A stretch of DNA of 54,676 nucleotides from CAZVRZ01 sp964629965 (GCA_964629965.1 CAZVRZ010000014.1:1-54676); one strand, 5' to 3'; shown: positions 17,061 to 26,037, counted from the first letter of the stretch. The notes: generated by a model not told the origin, from the letters alone. Made by a program: numbers and translations.

Positions 17061-17089
17061 TTGTCTGTTTACGGGATTGGTTTTATACT
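17061..17089 (+). promoter_or_regulatory. tRNA-Leu promoter
   Basis: TTGTCT (17061-17066), a 17-base spacer and TATACT (17084-17089) lie 32 bases before the tRNA 5' end. Spacing and sequence are good for a sigma70-type promoter. Confidence 0.6.
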
Positions 17090-17121
17090 AATGACGCTGG
17101 CTGAAACGGCCTAGCCATCGC

Positions 17122-17207
17122 GGGGCGGTGGCGGAACTGGCAGACGCAGGGGACTTAAAATCCTCCGGAGGTGATACTCCTTGTGGGTTCGATTCCCACC
17201 CGCCCCA
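17122..17207 (+). tRNA. tRNA-Leu (anticodon UAA)
   Basis: An 86-base class II tRNA. The acceptor GGGGCGG (17122-17128) pairs with CCGCCCC (17200-17206), with discriminator A at 17207. The D arm has the leucine-type TGGCGGAACTGGCAGACGC. The anticodon TAA is at 17156-17158 in the loop CTTAAAA. A variable arm follows, then T stem GTGGG/CCCAC around TTCGATT. CCA is not encoded (CTA follows), so it must be added enzymatically. It reads UUA and UUG leucine codons. Confidence 0.97.
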
Positions 17208-17212
17208 CTATC

Positions 17213-17241
17213 ATCCCGTGCGCGCCGGCGTGCGGGATTTT
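17213..17241 (+). terminator. Intrinsic terminator of tRNA-Leu
   Basis: Six bases after the tRNA, ATCCCG pairs with CGGGAT, extended inward by two G-U pairs and three G-C pairs around the loop GCCG, and TTTT follows. Position and structure fit tRNA termination. Confidence 0.7.
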
Positions 17242-17274
17242 CTTATCTTAGCATTCTTTCTAAAGGAAACGCAG

Positions 17275-18024
17275 ATGTTTAAAAACAATTTTTACATCCC
17301 AGCAAGCGCCATGGTGATCGTGGCCCACCCAGACGATATTGAATTCACCTGCGCGGGGACGATGGCGCGCTGGGCAAAGGCCGGCACGCGCATCGGTTAT
17401 GTGTTGTGTACCAGCGGCGATGTGGGCATTGATGAACCGGGAATGACCCGCTCCCAGGCAGCAGAGATACGAGAAGCCGAGGCACGCACCGCAGCCGAAA
17501 TCACCGGCGTCAAAGAGATCGTGTTCTTGCGCGAACCTGACGGCCTGCTGCAGCCAACGCTCGAGCTGCGCAAGAAGCTGGTCCGCGAGATCCGCCGCTT
17601 TAAACCGGAAGTGGTGGTATGCGGCGACCCAACCATCGTATGGTCTGGCGCCGATTACATCAACCACCCTGACCACCGGGCAGCGGCGATGGCTGCTCTC
17701 GATGCGACCTTTCCCGCAGCCGGGCAGCCCAACCTGTTCGAAGAACTGTCTGAAGAGGGCTTGAGCGCACACAAACCGCGCAAGGTATACGCTACCATGG
17801 GGGAAAACGCCGACCTGTTCGTCAATATCAGCGAGACGATCGATATCAAGATCGAGGCCTTGCACGCGCACAAAAGCCAGATGAAAGATTGGGATCCGAG
17901 CTCAATGATCCGCGAATGGGCAGCTAGCACAGCCAAGGGTAAAGAAATGACCTACGCGGAAAGTTACCGCGTGGTGACTCTGATCGATGATGCTACCTGG
18001 GAAAAGCAAAAAGGCAAGAACTGA
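17275..18024 (+). CDS. PIG-L (LmbE) family deacetylase
   Basis: A 249-residue PIG-L family zinc-dependent deacetylase. The zinc motif AHPDD is at residues 17-21 and the conserved HPDHR at 131-135. Family members remove the N-acetyl group from GlcNAc conjugates in mycothiol, bacillithiol or GPI-like pathways; the substrate here is not evident. AAGGAAA at 17262-17268 supports ATG 17275; the same frame runs open back into the tRNA and must not be used. The gene abuts the convergent ABC permease with no base between the stops. Confidence 0.9.
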   Translation: MFKNNFYIPASAMVIVAHPDDIEFTCAGTMARWAKAGTRIGYVLCTSGDVGIDEPGMTRSQAAEIREAEARTAAEITGVKEIVFLREPDGLLQPTLELRKKLVREIRRFKPEVVVCGDPTIVWSGADYINHPDHRAAAMAALDATFPAAGQPNLFEELSEEGLSAHKPRKVYATMGENADLFVNISETIDIKIEALHAHKSQMKDWDPSSMIREWAASTAKGKEMTYAESYRVVTLIDDATWEKQKGKN

Positions 18025-19830
18025 TTATACTTCTTCGCCAATACGGGTCACGTATTTACGCGCCAGCCAGAGCGGCAGGATGGCTACAGTCAAGCAGAAA
18101 GCTCCACCCACTGACAGGCCCAAAAGCCAGCCGACCCAATCCGGCAGACGCAGGATGGCAAACAGCAACGGCAGCAAGAAGAAGATGGACAACGCCAGGG
18201 CCATATAAGCCAATCCCACAATGCTGGACAGGCAGCCGGATGTTTTGCTTTGCATCTGCTGAGGCGAGGTCCAATCTAGTTTTACATTGCGAGCGCCAAA
18301 CCCCAGGTCAATACCGATAATACCTGCAATCGTGAGGGCTACCACCAACACCCCATACAGCAGCACCCCCAGACCTCCTTTTTGGATCAATGTGATGATC
18401 AGAAGAAAAGTCCAACCCAGGAGCAACGGCGGCAGATAAGCCACCAAGAATTTGGCCGCTAACAACCGTTCTGGGCTGATAGGCGCCACTTTTAACATCC
18501 AGTAGCTGCGCCCTTCTTGCACAAAACCTACGCTCGCCAGGCGGGAGGCCACCCCCCAGGTCACAAATAGGGAAATGCCGATGTTGGCATAGACCCACAT
18601 ATTTTCCATGATGGTCATGAACCATTCGGGAGCTTCACCCCGGCCGGTGGGAGGAGCATTGCTATCGCCGTTGAACAGCATGATGGCATAGATGATGCCA
18701 AAGATCATGGGAGTGATTACCTGCGACAGGTTGCGCAAATCTCGGCGCAGCATCAGGAAATCTTTCAATATAATCCCGCGCACTGGTTGAATGATCAGGC
18801 TCTCGGCAACGGCGACCAGGCCAGAGGTAAAACGCGCCCAACCGCGCCAGGATGGGCGCTCACCTGCCAGGCGCGGCTGGCGTTTCTTCTGAACGCTGAT
18901 CTGGATGCTCGCCCAGCCGGTGTAATACAAGCGTTCGGCAGTCGCTAAAGAGAAATAGAAGATTGCCAGGGTCATCGCCAGGGTGAGGGCTACGAAGAAG
19001 ACACCGCTCAACCAATTCCCAGCGCCAATATCTGCTAAACCCCTCCCCGGCCAACTCAGGGGTAACCAGGGTGTGTTCAAGCCTGCCAGCCGTCCCAAAG
19101 GCTGAGAAACCTGTTCCAATTCGAACTCGGACTTCTGCGAGAAGTTCATAATATTGGCCGACTGCGAACAAACCAGCGACAAAATGGCCCCCAGGAAGCC
19201 CAACACTTCTGCCACGCGGCGGGCCGGGAAGACGCGCACCACTGCCATGACCAGCAAGCCAGATATGCCGGCGGCCGCCAACGCCAGGCAAGCCATCAGC
19301 ACAACCAACAGAGGGTAGTAAATAAAATTGTACCCACGCGCAATGCCCAAACCTACCAGGATCGGAAGCCCCAAGATGGCGACCAGGCTGAAATTCGGCA
19401 GGATGGCCTCGATCAGCTTGGTGACGAACACGGCTCGAAGCGGGACGGGCGTACTGAGGAGGAAATCCATATCCCTGGCAAGGTAGAGAGCCTGCAAGAG
19501 CACGCCGAAACTGGTCAGTAAAATACCCAGGAAAGCACCTGCCAGGATAATAGCCGGCAGGCTGTCCATGAAGGTGCTCATATCGCCCACGTACTTGACC
19601 CCCTCAGGCGATTCGAGCACGCGCAGGATTTGCCAGGAGGCATAAAAGACGCCTGCCATAACCGCTATCAGGAAAATATAGAGGATGACCTGCCCGATCT
19701 TGCGGATCAACCTGGCATGTTTGAAGATACTGACGGCAATCTGCCAGCGCAGGCGCAACAGCCGCCAGACATAAAACCCCAGTCCCCGGTGCGACGGAGC
19801 TATGAACTCGCCTGATCGGTCAAGGTTCAT
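18025..19830 (-). CDS. ABC-2 type exporter permease
   Basis: A 601-residue integral membrane protein with about 12 hydrophobic helices, in two halves separated by a hydrophilic loop (around QKKRQPRLAGERPSW). It belongs to the large ABC exporter permeases. It starts in a 4-base ATGA overlap with the ATP-binding gene, so the pair forms one transporter. The substrate is unknown. The second half has the segment RSYWMLKVAPISPERLLAAK, a pattern common in this permease group. Confidence 0.85.
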   Translation of the reverse strand: MNLDRSGEFIAPSHRGLGFYVWRLLRLRWQIAVSIFKHARLIRKIGQVILYIFLIAVMAGVFYASWQILRVLESPEGVKYVGDMSTFMDSLPAIILAGAFLGILLTSFGVLLQALYLARDMDFLLSTPVPLRAVFVTKLIEAILPNFSLVAILGLPILVGLGIARGYNFIYYPLLVVLMACLALAAAGISGLLVMAVVRVFPARRVAEVLGFLGAILSLVCSQSANIMNFSQKSEFELEQVSQPLGRLAGLNTPWLPLSWPGRGLADIGAGNWLSGVFFVALTLAMTLAIFYFSLATAERLYYTGWASIQISVQKKRQPRLAGERPSWRGWARFTSGLVAVAESLIIQPVRGIILKDFLMLRRDLRNLSQVITPMIFGIIYAIMLFNGDSNAPPTGRGEAPEWFMTIMENMWVYANIGISLFVTWGVASRLASVGFVQEGRSYWMLKVAPISPERLLAAKFLVAYLPPLLLGWTFLLIITLIQKGGLGVLLYGVLVVALTIAGIIGIDLGFGARNVKLDWTSPQQMQSKTSGCLSSIVGLAYMALALSIFFLLPLLFAILRLPDWVGWLLGLSVGGAFCLTVAILPLWLARKYVTRIGEEV

Positions 19831-20597
19831 TCCAATACCTCGGCAATGGCGGCAATTTCTGCGCCGCCCGTTAAGCTCAAGAAGATATCTTCCAAGCTGG
19901 TCTTACCTTCGCTCATCGAACGCAGTTCCGCCATGGCGCCCACTGCAATCAACTCGCCTTTGTTAATAATGCCGATGCGGTCGCACATTCGCTCGGCAAT
20001 CTCAAGGATATGGGTGGAAAGGAAGATGGCCGCGCCACGTTCGGCAAGCTGGCGCAGGATATCTTTGATCAGGCGGGCAGACTTGGGATCCAGCCCAACG
20101 GTCGGTTCATCCAGGACAAGTACATGGGGATCATGCACCAGGGCAGTCGCCAGAGCAATCTTTTGCTGCATGCCGTGGCTATAAGAGTCGATCAGGTCAT
20201 CAGCCACCTGCGCCAGGTCGAACAAACGCAGCAGCTCGTCCGAACGATGAGCCACCTGCTGTGCGGGCAGTTCGTACAGGTCACCCACGAAACGCAGCAG
20301 TTCGCGCCCAGAGAGCTTGGCATACAAGTTCGGGGTATCAGGCACATAGCCAATGGCTGCCTTGGCCTGCAGCGGCTGGGCGTGCACATCGTAACCTGCC
20401 ACCTTGACGCTTCCACCGCTAGGCTGGAGCAGCCCAACGATCATTTTGATCGTAGTTGTCTTGCCGGCACCGTTAGGGCCTAAGAAGCCAAAAACCTCGC
20501 CTGCCTTCACTTGAAAACTGACATTGTTGACGGCAACCTTTTCTCCATACCGCTTGAGCAAGTTTTGCGCGCTGATCAATTCGCCATTGTTATCCAC
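19827..20597 (-). CDS. ABC transporter ATP-binding protein
   Basis: A 256-residue nucleotide-binding subunit. Walker A GPNGAGKT is at residues 40-47, the signature is SYSHGMQQK, Walker B is VLVLDEPTVGLDP, and the switch histidine is in FLSTHI. It drives the adjacent permease at the inner face of the membrane. The GTG start has GGAGG 8 bases upstream. The upstream region faces the fmt gene, so the two operons are divergent. Confidence 0.93.
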   Translation of the reverse strand: MDNNGELISAQNLLKRYGEKVAVNNVSFQVKAGEVFGFLGPNGAGKTTTIKMIVGLLQPSGGSVKVAGYDVHAQPLQAKAAIGYVPDTPNLYAKLSGRELLRFVGDLYELPAQQVAHRSDELLRLFDLAQVADDLIDSYSHGMQQKIALATALVHDPHVLVLDEPTVGLDPKSARLIKDILRQLAERGAAIFLSTHILEIAERMCDRIGIINKGELIAVGAMAELRSMSEGKTSLEDIFLSLTGGAEIAAIAEVLE

Positions 20598-20694
20598 AAT
20601 TTATGCCTCCGTGCCAGGATGAGCGTTCCACAGGTGGGAACATCTCCCCGTGCAGCCACTTACGATTTTCGAGCCTGGGTTATCCTGAATTATA

Positions 20695-20703
20695 TGCTAA
20701 AAT
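20695..20703 (+). promoter_or_regulatory. Extended -10 promoter for fmt, possibly leaderless
   Basis: TGCTAAAAT (TG at 20695-20696, TAAAAT at 20698-20703) is an extended -10 element seven bases before the fmt ATG. No Shine-Dalgarno sequence is visible and no good -35 lies upstream. If used, transcription would begin at or next to the start codon. Confidence 0.45.
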
Positions 20704-20710
20704 CGTACGC

Positions 20711-21625
20711 ATGGACATACGCACCGTCTTTATGGGCTCTCCCGATTTTGCACTGCCGGTGTTGTCTGCGTTGGATCAGCACTACCATGTGGTGGGCGTG
20801 GTCACTCAGCCAGACCGGCCTGCAGGGCGCGGCCGTACACTGACACCGCCACCCATCAAGCGGCTTGCCGAACAGTTGGGCCTGCCTTGCATCCAACCCC
20901 AACGGCTGCGCGAGCCAACGGCGTGGGAACAACTGCAGGCCTGGGCGCCCGAGCTGATCGTGGTAGCCGCATTCGGCCAGATCTTGCGCGCCAATGTGTT
21001 GGACCTGCCGCGTTTCGGCTGTATCAACATCCATGGATCCTTGCTACCGCGTTGGCGGGGTGCGGCGCCGATCCAGGCAGCCATCCTGCACGGCGACGAG
21101 CAAAGCGGCATCACGATCATGAAGATGGATCAGGGTGTGGATACCGGGGCGGTGCTAGCCCAGCGCGCCATTGCCATCCAGTGCAATGATACCGCCGAGA
21201 CGCTCGGCGAACGATTGGCGCTGCTCGGGGCAGAGATGCTGCTGGAAACGCTGCCGACTTACCTGAGCGGCGAGTTATGGCCCCAAGCGCAGCCGGAAAA
21301 CGGCGTTACTTATGCGACCCTGCTCAAGAAAGAAGATGGGCAGCTCGACTTTACAAAACCGGCCGGCGACCTAGCACGGCAGGTGCGGGCATTTAACCCC
21401 TGGCCCGGCGCTTTCACTTATTGGCAAGATAATCTGCTGAAGATCCACGTTGCTCATGCCCGGCCCGACCTGGCTGCCCCCCCGGGCGCCACCTCGATCG
21501 TACAGGGCATGCCCGCTCTCGGCACGATCCAGGGTGTGCTGGTGTTGGATGAGATCCAGCCGGCCGGGAAGAAACCCATGCCGGGGAAAGTTTTCCTGGC
21601 AGGGGCACGCGGCTGGGGAAAATAG
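20711..21625 (+). CDS. fmt: Methionyl-tRNA formyltransferase
   Basis: A 304-residue enzyme that formylates initiator Met-tRNA using 10-formyl-tetrahydrofolate. The catalytic residues N106, H108 and D144 occur exactly at the E. coli positions, in NIHGSLLPRWRGAAPIQ and GVDTGAVL. The C-terminal tRNA-binding domain is present (around FNPWPGAFTYW). I chose ATG 20711 because MDIRTVFMGSPDFA matches the family start; 36 upstream codons would be foreign to it. The start has no Shine-Dalgarno. It leads a plus-strand operon with two histidine phosphatases and a ketopantoate-reductase-like gene. Confidence 0.96.
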   Translation: MDIRTVFMGSPDFALPVLSALDQHYHVVGVVTQPDRPAGRGRTLTPPPIKRLAEQLGLPCIQPQRLREPTAWEQLQAWAPELIVVAAFGQILRANVLDLPRFGCINIHGSLLPRWRGAAPIQAAILHGDEQSGITIMKMDQGVDTGAVLAQRAIAIQCNDTAETLGERLALLGAEMLLETLPTYLSGELWPQAQPENGVTYATLLKKEDGQLDFTKPAGDLARQVRAFNPWPGAFTYWQDNLLKIHVAHARPDLAAPPGATSIVQGMPALGTIQGVLVLDEIQPAGKKPMPGKVFLAGARGWGK

Positions 21626-21643
21626 ACCTGAGGTGGAGGCGCT

Positions 21644-22297
21644 ATGTTTGTCTCAGGAGACTCATCAACCGATTACATTGTGACTTTGCTGCGACACGGC
21701 GAGTCGGAGGGCAACGCGGCCGGTTTCCACCAGGGCCAAAGCGATTTCCCGCTCAACACGACCGGCAAAGAGCAATCCCAGGCGCTTGCCAGGCGCTGGC
21801 AAAAAGAAGAAGCCCACTTTGACCTGGTGATATCTTCCCCCCTGGCGCGGGCGCGGGAAACAGCCGAGATCATAATAGCAGCTTTGGAAATCCCATTGGA
21901 ATTCGATCCCAACTGGATGGAGCGCAATAACGGTCTGCTGGCGGGGCTGCACCCAGATGAGGCTGCCCAACGTTACCCGCGCCCGGCTTTCATGCACCCC
22001 TACCAGGCAATCGGCGAGACCGGTGAAAGCCAGTGGGAACTGTACCTGCGGGCCGGGCTGGCCGTGCAAACACTGCTAAATCACCCGCCGGGCCGTTTCC
22101 TGATCGTTTCACACGGCGGCATCCTGAACATGGCAATGTACGCCATCCTGGGCATCATTCCCCAGGCCAATTTCAGCGGGCCGCGCTTCCGCTTTGGAAA
22201 TACCGCCTTTGCCACCCTATCGTACCTCAAAAGCGAACACAAGTGGACGGTGCTGGGGGTCAACGACCGGCGCCACTGGGAAGGAGAATGGAAATAA
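21644..22297 (+). CDS. Histidine phosphatase family protein (first copy)
   Basis: A 217-residue phosphoglycerate-mutase-like phosphatase. R17-H18-G19 (LLRHGES) carries the phosphorylated histidine, and LIVSHGG supplies the second histidine. Acid catalysis could come from the Glu of WMERNNG. GGTGGAGG upstream supports the start. Its stop overlaps the start of a paralogue by 10 bases. Substrates in this family range from sugar phosphates to nucleotides, so none is assigned. Confidence 0.88.
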   Translation: MFVSGDSSTDYIVTLLRHGESEGNAAGFHQGQSDFPLNTTGKEQSQALARRWQKEEAHFDLVISSPLARARETAEIIIAALEIPLEFDPNWMERNNGLLAGLHPDEAAQRYPRPAFMHPYQAIGETGESQWELYLRAGLAVQTLLNHPPGRFLIVSHGGILNMAMYAILGIIPQANFSGPRFRFGNTAFATLSYLKSEHKWTVLGVNDRRHWEGEWK

Positions 22298-22938
22298 GCG
22301 CCAAATATCACCTAACCTTTTTACGTCACGGCCAATCGACTGCCAATGCCGAAGAACGACTGCAAGGGCAAACTGATTTTCCGTTGACCGAGACAGGCCG
22401 CCAGCAAGCGCGCCAACTGGCTGAAAAATGGAAAGAAAGCGGCCTAGCCTTCAACTACATTTTATCAAGCCCATTGAGGCGGGCGACAGAAACTGCCCAG
22501 ATCATGGCAGATGTGCTTGGCGGGCAGGTGGAAATCGACCCCATTTGGAATGAGCGCAGCTTTGGCAGGTTGGAAAACCTGACCTATACCGAAATCCGGA
22601 AGATCGAGCCGCCAGTGGATTATTTTCAGCCATACTCACCTATTGGCGAAAATGGAGAAAGCCAGGTAGACCTGTACCTGCGCGCCTGCCAGGGATTGCA
22701 AAAACTGCTGCGCCAGCCACCTGGACGAACCCTGGTGGTATCGCACGGGGCAATGTTGGGTAAAGTTCTATACGCCATTCTGGGCATCACGCCGCAAGGA
22801 CACAACAACAGCCCCTTGTTCCGTTTCAAGAACCTGACGTATACCAACCTTACCTATGATCCACTTATCCGGCAATGGGCCTTGTTGTGCTTTCACCGAT
22901 CCGAAGAATGGGCAGAAATGGAAGAGCAAGAGCAATGA
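22288..22938 (+). CDS. Histidine phosphatase family protein (second copy)
   Basis: A 216-residue paralogue of the preceding gene, with R13-H14-G15 (FLRHGQS), the acidic NERSFG segment and LVVSHGAM. The two copies share segments such as PIGENGESQ/AIGETGESQ and the ILGI region, so they arose by tandem duplication followed by divergence. AAGGAG at 22281-22286 is only one base from the ATG, unusually tight; coupling from the upstream gene may matter more. Its stop overlaps the next start by ATGA. Confidence 0.88.
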   Translation: MEISAKYHLTFLRHGQSTANAEERLQGQTDFPLTETGRQQARQLAEKWKESGLAFNYILSSPLRRATETAQIMADVLGGQVEIDPIWNERSFGRLENLTYTEIRKIEPPVDYFQPYSPIGENGESQVDLYLRACQGLQKLLRQPPGRTLVVSHGAMLGKVLYAILGITPQGHNNSPLFRFKNLTYTNLTYDPLIRQWALLCFHRSEEWAEMEEQEQ

Positions 22939-23969
22939 GCGAAACTTTGCGCTGCCTGGTCTTTGGCGCGGGGGCCATCGGCACCTATATCGGCGGCAGC
23001 CTGGCATTGTTTGGCTCTCACCGGGTAGTTTTTCTGGAACGACCGGAGATTGCACAAGACATCCGGCAGCGAGGTTTACGGCTGAACCTGGACGGGCAAG
23101 AGCATACCATCGCTGAGCCGTGCCTTGCAGGCTCCCTGGAAGAAGCATTGGCCCAAGGCCCCTTCGATGTAGCCTTGTTTGCCCTCAAATCCTTCGATAC
23201 CTCCCCTGCCCTGCAAACTTGTGCACCATATGCAAACCGGCTGCCACCTTTCTTGTGCCTGCAAAACGGGGTTGAGAATGAAGCCGTGCTGGAAGCAGCA
23301 CTAGGGGCAGGCAAAGTGATTGCGGGCAGCGTGACCAGCGCCATCGGGCGGCGAGCGGCCGGCGATATCCGTCTGGAGAAACGGCGCGGTATGGGCATAG
23401 CCGCTGGACACCCGCTCTCGGAACGGTTGGCTGCTGCGTTGGATGCGGCCGGCTTGAACGTTCGCCTGTACAAGCGTTCTGCCGATATGAAATGGTCGAA
23501 AATGCTGACCAACCTCCTCGCGAACGCCACTTCTGCTATCGTAGATCTGACCCCTGCGGAGGTATTCGCCCACCCGGGATTGTGCCGCCTGGAAATTGCC
23601 CAACTGCGCGAGGCGCTGGCAGTGATGGACAAGCTGGACATCCGACCGGTAGATCTGCCAGGCGCGCCAGTGCGCCTGCTGGCGCTCAGCATCCGGGCAC
23701 TGCCGCCCAGAATAGCACGACCTTTGTTGAGACGCGTGGTGGGAGGCGGACGCGGGGCAAAGATGCCATCATTCCATATCGATCTGCACAACGGGCACGG
23801 GGTGAGTGAAGTCGATTACCTGAATGGGGCAGTCGTACGTTTTGGCAGAAAAGCCGGCGTGCCAACGCCCATTAACCAACTGCTCAACGATACACTGCTG
23901 GCATTGACCCGCGGCGAGATTCCCCTTGAAGATTACCGGCGCCGTCCGGAGCGGTTGTTAGAGAAATAA
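22935..23969 (+). CDS. 2-dehydropantoate 2-reductase family protein
   Basis: A 344-residue NADPH-dependent reductase of the PanE/ApbA family. The nucleotide-binding GAGAIG is at residues 11-16, the catalytic-lysine segment is DMKWSKMLTNLLANATSAI, and the C-terminal helical domain holds the SFHIDLHNG segment. PanE reduces ketopantoate for pantothenate and CoA; family members also reduce other 2-keto acids, so panE is not certain. ATG 22935 overlaps the preceding stop (ATGA). It ends one base before the convergent nucleoside phosphorylase. Confidence 0.85.
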   Translation: MSETLRCLVFGAGAIGTYIGGSLALFGSHRVVFLERPEIAQDIRQRGLRLNLDGQEHTIAEPCLAGSLEEALAQGPFDVALFALKSFDTSPALQTCAPYANRLPPFLCLQNGVENEAVLEAALGAGKVIAGSVTSAIGRRAAGDIRLEKRRGMGIAAGHPLSERLAAALDAAGLNVRLYKRSADMKWSKMLTNLLANATSAIVDLTPAEVFAHPGLCRLEIAQLREALAVMDKLDIRPVDLPGAPVRLLALSIRALPPRIARPLLRRVVGGGRGAKMPSFHIDLHNGHGVSEVDYLNGAVVRFGRKAGVPTPINQLLNDTLLALTRGEIPLEDYRRRPERLLEK

Positions 23970-23970
23970 A

Positions 23971-25290
23971 TCAGTCTTTCTCGTTCTCGTAGATCACATC
24001 ATAGAACAACGGCAGAGGCTGAACCGGCTCATCCGACCAGGTTAACGCTTCCAATAACAGGCGGTGCGCCTCTGCGCGCAGCCCGGCGTCATTCATATGC
24101 AAAGTGAACATCGTTTCACCGGCCGGCACCTTGTCTCCCACTTTATGATGCACCTGAATGCCTACGGCATGGTCGATGGGATCGCCTTTCTTGGCACGGC
24201 CGGCGCCCAGCAGCACAGCCGTTTCACCGACAATACGGGCATGCACACCGGCCAGGTAACCAGCGCGCGGCGCAGGGATGGTTTCAATGATCTGGGCAGA
24301 CGGCAGCAGTTCAGGGTGATCAACATAAGCCACCAAACCTTCCTGGGCCTGCACCAACGCCCGGAAACGCTCCCAGGCGCGGCCATCTTGCAGCGCTTCG
24401 CCGGCCATGCGCAGCGCGGAGGCTTCGTTGGGGGCCAGGCCACCGAGGCGCAGCATATGGGTTGCCACCACCAGGCAATGCTCGCGAAAATCGGCCGGGC
24501 CGCCGCCATGTAACGTATCAATCGCTTCCCGCACTTCCAAGGCATTGCCCACCGCGCAACCCAATGGCTGGTTCATATCCGATAGCAGCGCCACCGCCTT
24601 GCGCCCCGCTAAACGGGCAATGAGGGTCATTGTTTCGGCCAGGACACGCGCTTCGGCCAGGTTGGGCATGAACGCCCCCAACCCTACCTTAACATCCAAC
24701 ACGATCGCCTGCGCTCCAGCGGCAATCTTCTTGCTCATCACCGAAGAGGCGATCAAGGGAATGGATTGCACCGTGCCGGTAACATCGCGCAGAGCATATA
24801 ACTTGCCATCCGCAGGGGCCAGGTTGGCAGATTGCCCAGTGAGCACCAATCCAATGGCGCGCAACTGCTCTAAGAACTCGGCAGTGCTCAAATTCGTACG
24901 ATAACCGGGGATAGATTCCATCTTGTCCAATGTGCCCCCGCTGAAGCCCAGGCCGCGCCCCGACATCTTGCCTACCGGAAGACCGCAGGCCGCTACCAGC
25001 GGCTCTACCACCAGGGTGGTCTTATCGCCCACGCCGCCGGTAGAATGCTTATCCACCGCCACCGGCACCACGGTGGACAAATCCAGAATCTCACCGGTCA
25101 TGGCCATTGCCAGCGTCAGATCAGTGATTTCGCGCAGTTTCATCCCGTTCAACAAGACAGCCATCGCCCAGGCAGATGCCTGATAATCGGGGATATCGCC
25201 AGTGGCATAACCACGCACAAAGAACTCAATCTCGGCGCGGCTCAATTCCAAGCCATCCCGCTTCTTTACTATGATATCTACGGCTCGCAT
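23971..25290 (-). CDS. pdp: Pyrimidine-nucleoside phosphorylase
   Basis: A 439-residue enzyme that converts uridine or thymidine plus phosphate to the base and (deoxy)ribose 1-phosphate. It shows the N-terminal MRAVDIIVKKRDG, the phosphate-binding KHSTGGVGDKTTLVVEP, and the GRGLGFSGGTLDKMES signature. The length equals that of Gram-positive Pdp. I chose ATG 25290 (GGAG five bases upstream); 18 extra residues at an upstream start do not fit the family. It forms a nucleoside-salvage set with PsuG, PsuK and Upp elsewhere in the window. Confidence 0.95.
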   Translation of the reverse strand: MRAVDIIVKKRDGLELSRAEIEFFVRGYATGDIPDYQASAWAMAVLLNGMKLREITDLTLAMAMTGEILDLSTVVPVAVDKHSTGGVGDKTTLVVEPLVAACGLPVGKMSGRGLGFSGGTLDKMESIPGYRTNLSTAEFLEQLRAIGLVLTGQSANLAPADGKLYALRDVTGTVQSIPLIASSVMSKKIAAGAQAIVLDVKVGLGAFMPNLAEARVLAETMTLIARLAGRKAVALLSDMNQPLGCAVGNALEVREAIDTLHGGGPADFREHCLVVATHMLRLGGLAPNEASALRMAGEALQDGRAWERFRALVQAQEGLVAYVDHPELLPSAQIIETIPAPRAGYLAGVHARIVGETAVLLGAGRAKKGDPIDHAVGIQVHHKVGDKVPAGETMFTLHMNDAGLRAEAHRLLLEALTWSDEPVQPLPLFYDVIYENEKD

Positions 25291-25429
25291 ACGACTCCAT
25301 TCTTGGCTCGTAGGGAGCAACTGTGGTGGGACGAAAGTCTTCATCTACAGTAACTTCCGATAAGCCCGGCAATTTGCTACTAAATCAGATTATAATTCAT
25401 ATAGTAGGAGTATTCTTATCGAGGTAACG

Positions 25430-25486
25430 ATGGAAGCAAATTTATCCACGCAATGCCTATCAAACACGCCCGGAGACAAAAAATGA
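25430..25486 (+). CDS. Possible 18-codon leader peptide
   Basis: An ATG with GAGG five bases upstream opens an 18-codon frame. Its TGA overlaps the ATG of the next gene as ATGA (25483-25486). A TATAAT at 25391-25396 could serve as -10. The peptide has no obvious regulatory codon run. It may couple translation of the downstream gene or may be a chance frame. Confidence 0.35.
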   Translation: MEANLSTQCLSNTPGDKK

Positions 25487-26037
25487 GCAGTGTATTTGAT
25501 GAAAAATCTAAGGCCACTACGTTGGCAACCGATGAAAAAACCACCCTGGTGATGATTTACACCACCAATGCCTTGATTCGCGGTGAAGCAATTACTAAAG
25601 AGAATATTCGCATCAGCATCTGGCTGCGAACCCAGGGAGCACCTGAATATGTGCATCTGCTGAAAGCCCAGGTGATCCTGTTCGGCGGGGTTGGGCCAAT
25701 TAAACCTCAGACTTACTCAGAACTATTCGTGCCAACATCTCAAATCCTGGGATTTCATATGGCTCCTCCAGCCAGCGATCCGGTGGATTACGATGAGTCC
25801 GAAAAGAATCGCATGATGGAGCCGGTTACGGTCTTGATCGGAACCTTCCGGTTGCAAGGACACCTGCGGATTTCATCCCAGGCCAGCGCGTCTACTGCCC
25901 TGGAAGTATCGCGCAGCGCGTTCTTATCCTTTTACGATATCCAAATCAGCTGCGACAGCCTGCCCGGGATGGGCGCGATCAAAGTCCCGATGATGCTGAT
26001 ACGCCCGAACAATATCTTGTTCGGGCTCCATACCTAG
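25483..26037 (+). CDS. Hypothetical protein
   Basis: A 184-residue soluble protein I do not recognise. It contains several predicted strands (TTLVMIYTTNALIRGE, RISIWLRTQG, VTVLIGTFRLQGHLRIS) and ends in VPMMLIRPNN. Strand spacing suggests a beta-rich fold with no membrane segment. GGAG about 8 bases before ATG 25483 supports this start rather than ATG 25453, which lacks one. It overlaps the short leader frame by four bases and ends 55 bases before the convergent queA. The last codons carry a strong hairpin. Confidence 0.7.
   Translation: MSSVFDEKSKATTLATDEKTTLVMIYTTNALIRGEAITKENIRISIWLRTQGAPEYVHLLKAQVILFGGVGPIKPQTYSELFVPTSQILGFHMAPPASDPVDYDESEKNRMMEPVTVLIGTFRLQGHLRISSQASASTALEVSRSAFLSFYDIQISCDSLPGMGAIKVPMMLIRPNNILFGLHT
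26003..26026. repeat. 10-bp perfect hairpin in the 3' end of a coding region
   Basis: GCCCGAACAA (26003-26012) and TTGTTCGGGC (26017-26026) enclose the four-base loop TATC, 11 bases before the stop of the hypothetical gene. No U-tract follows within ten bases on either strand. The inverted repeat could also be a protein site with spaced GAAC/GTTC halves. Confidence 0.55.

Noticed and set aside
17128..17274. Extension of the PIG-L deacetylase frame into the tRNA-Leu
   Set aside because: The frame crosses the tRNA and its terminator; the real start at 17275 has AAGGAAA and the family N-terminus.
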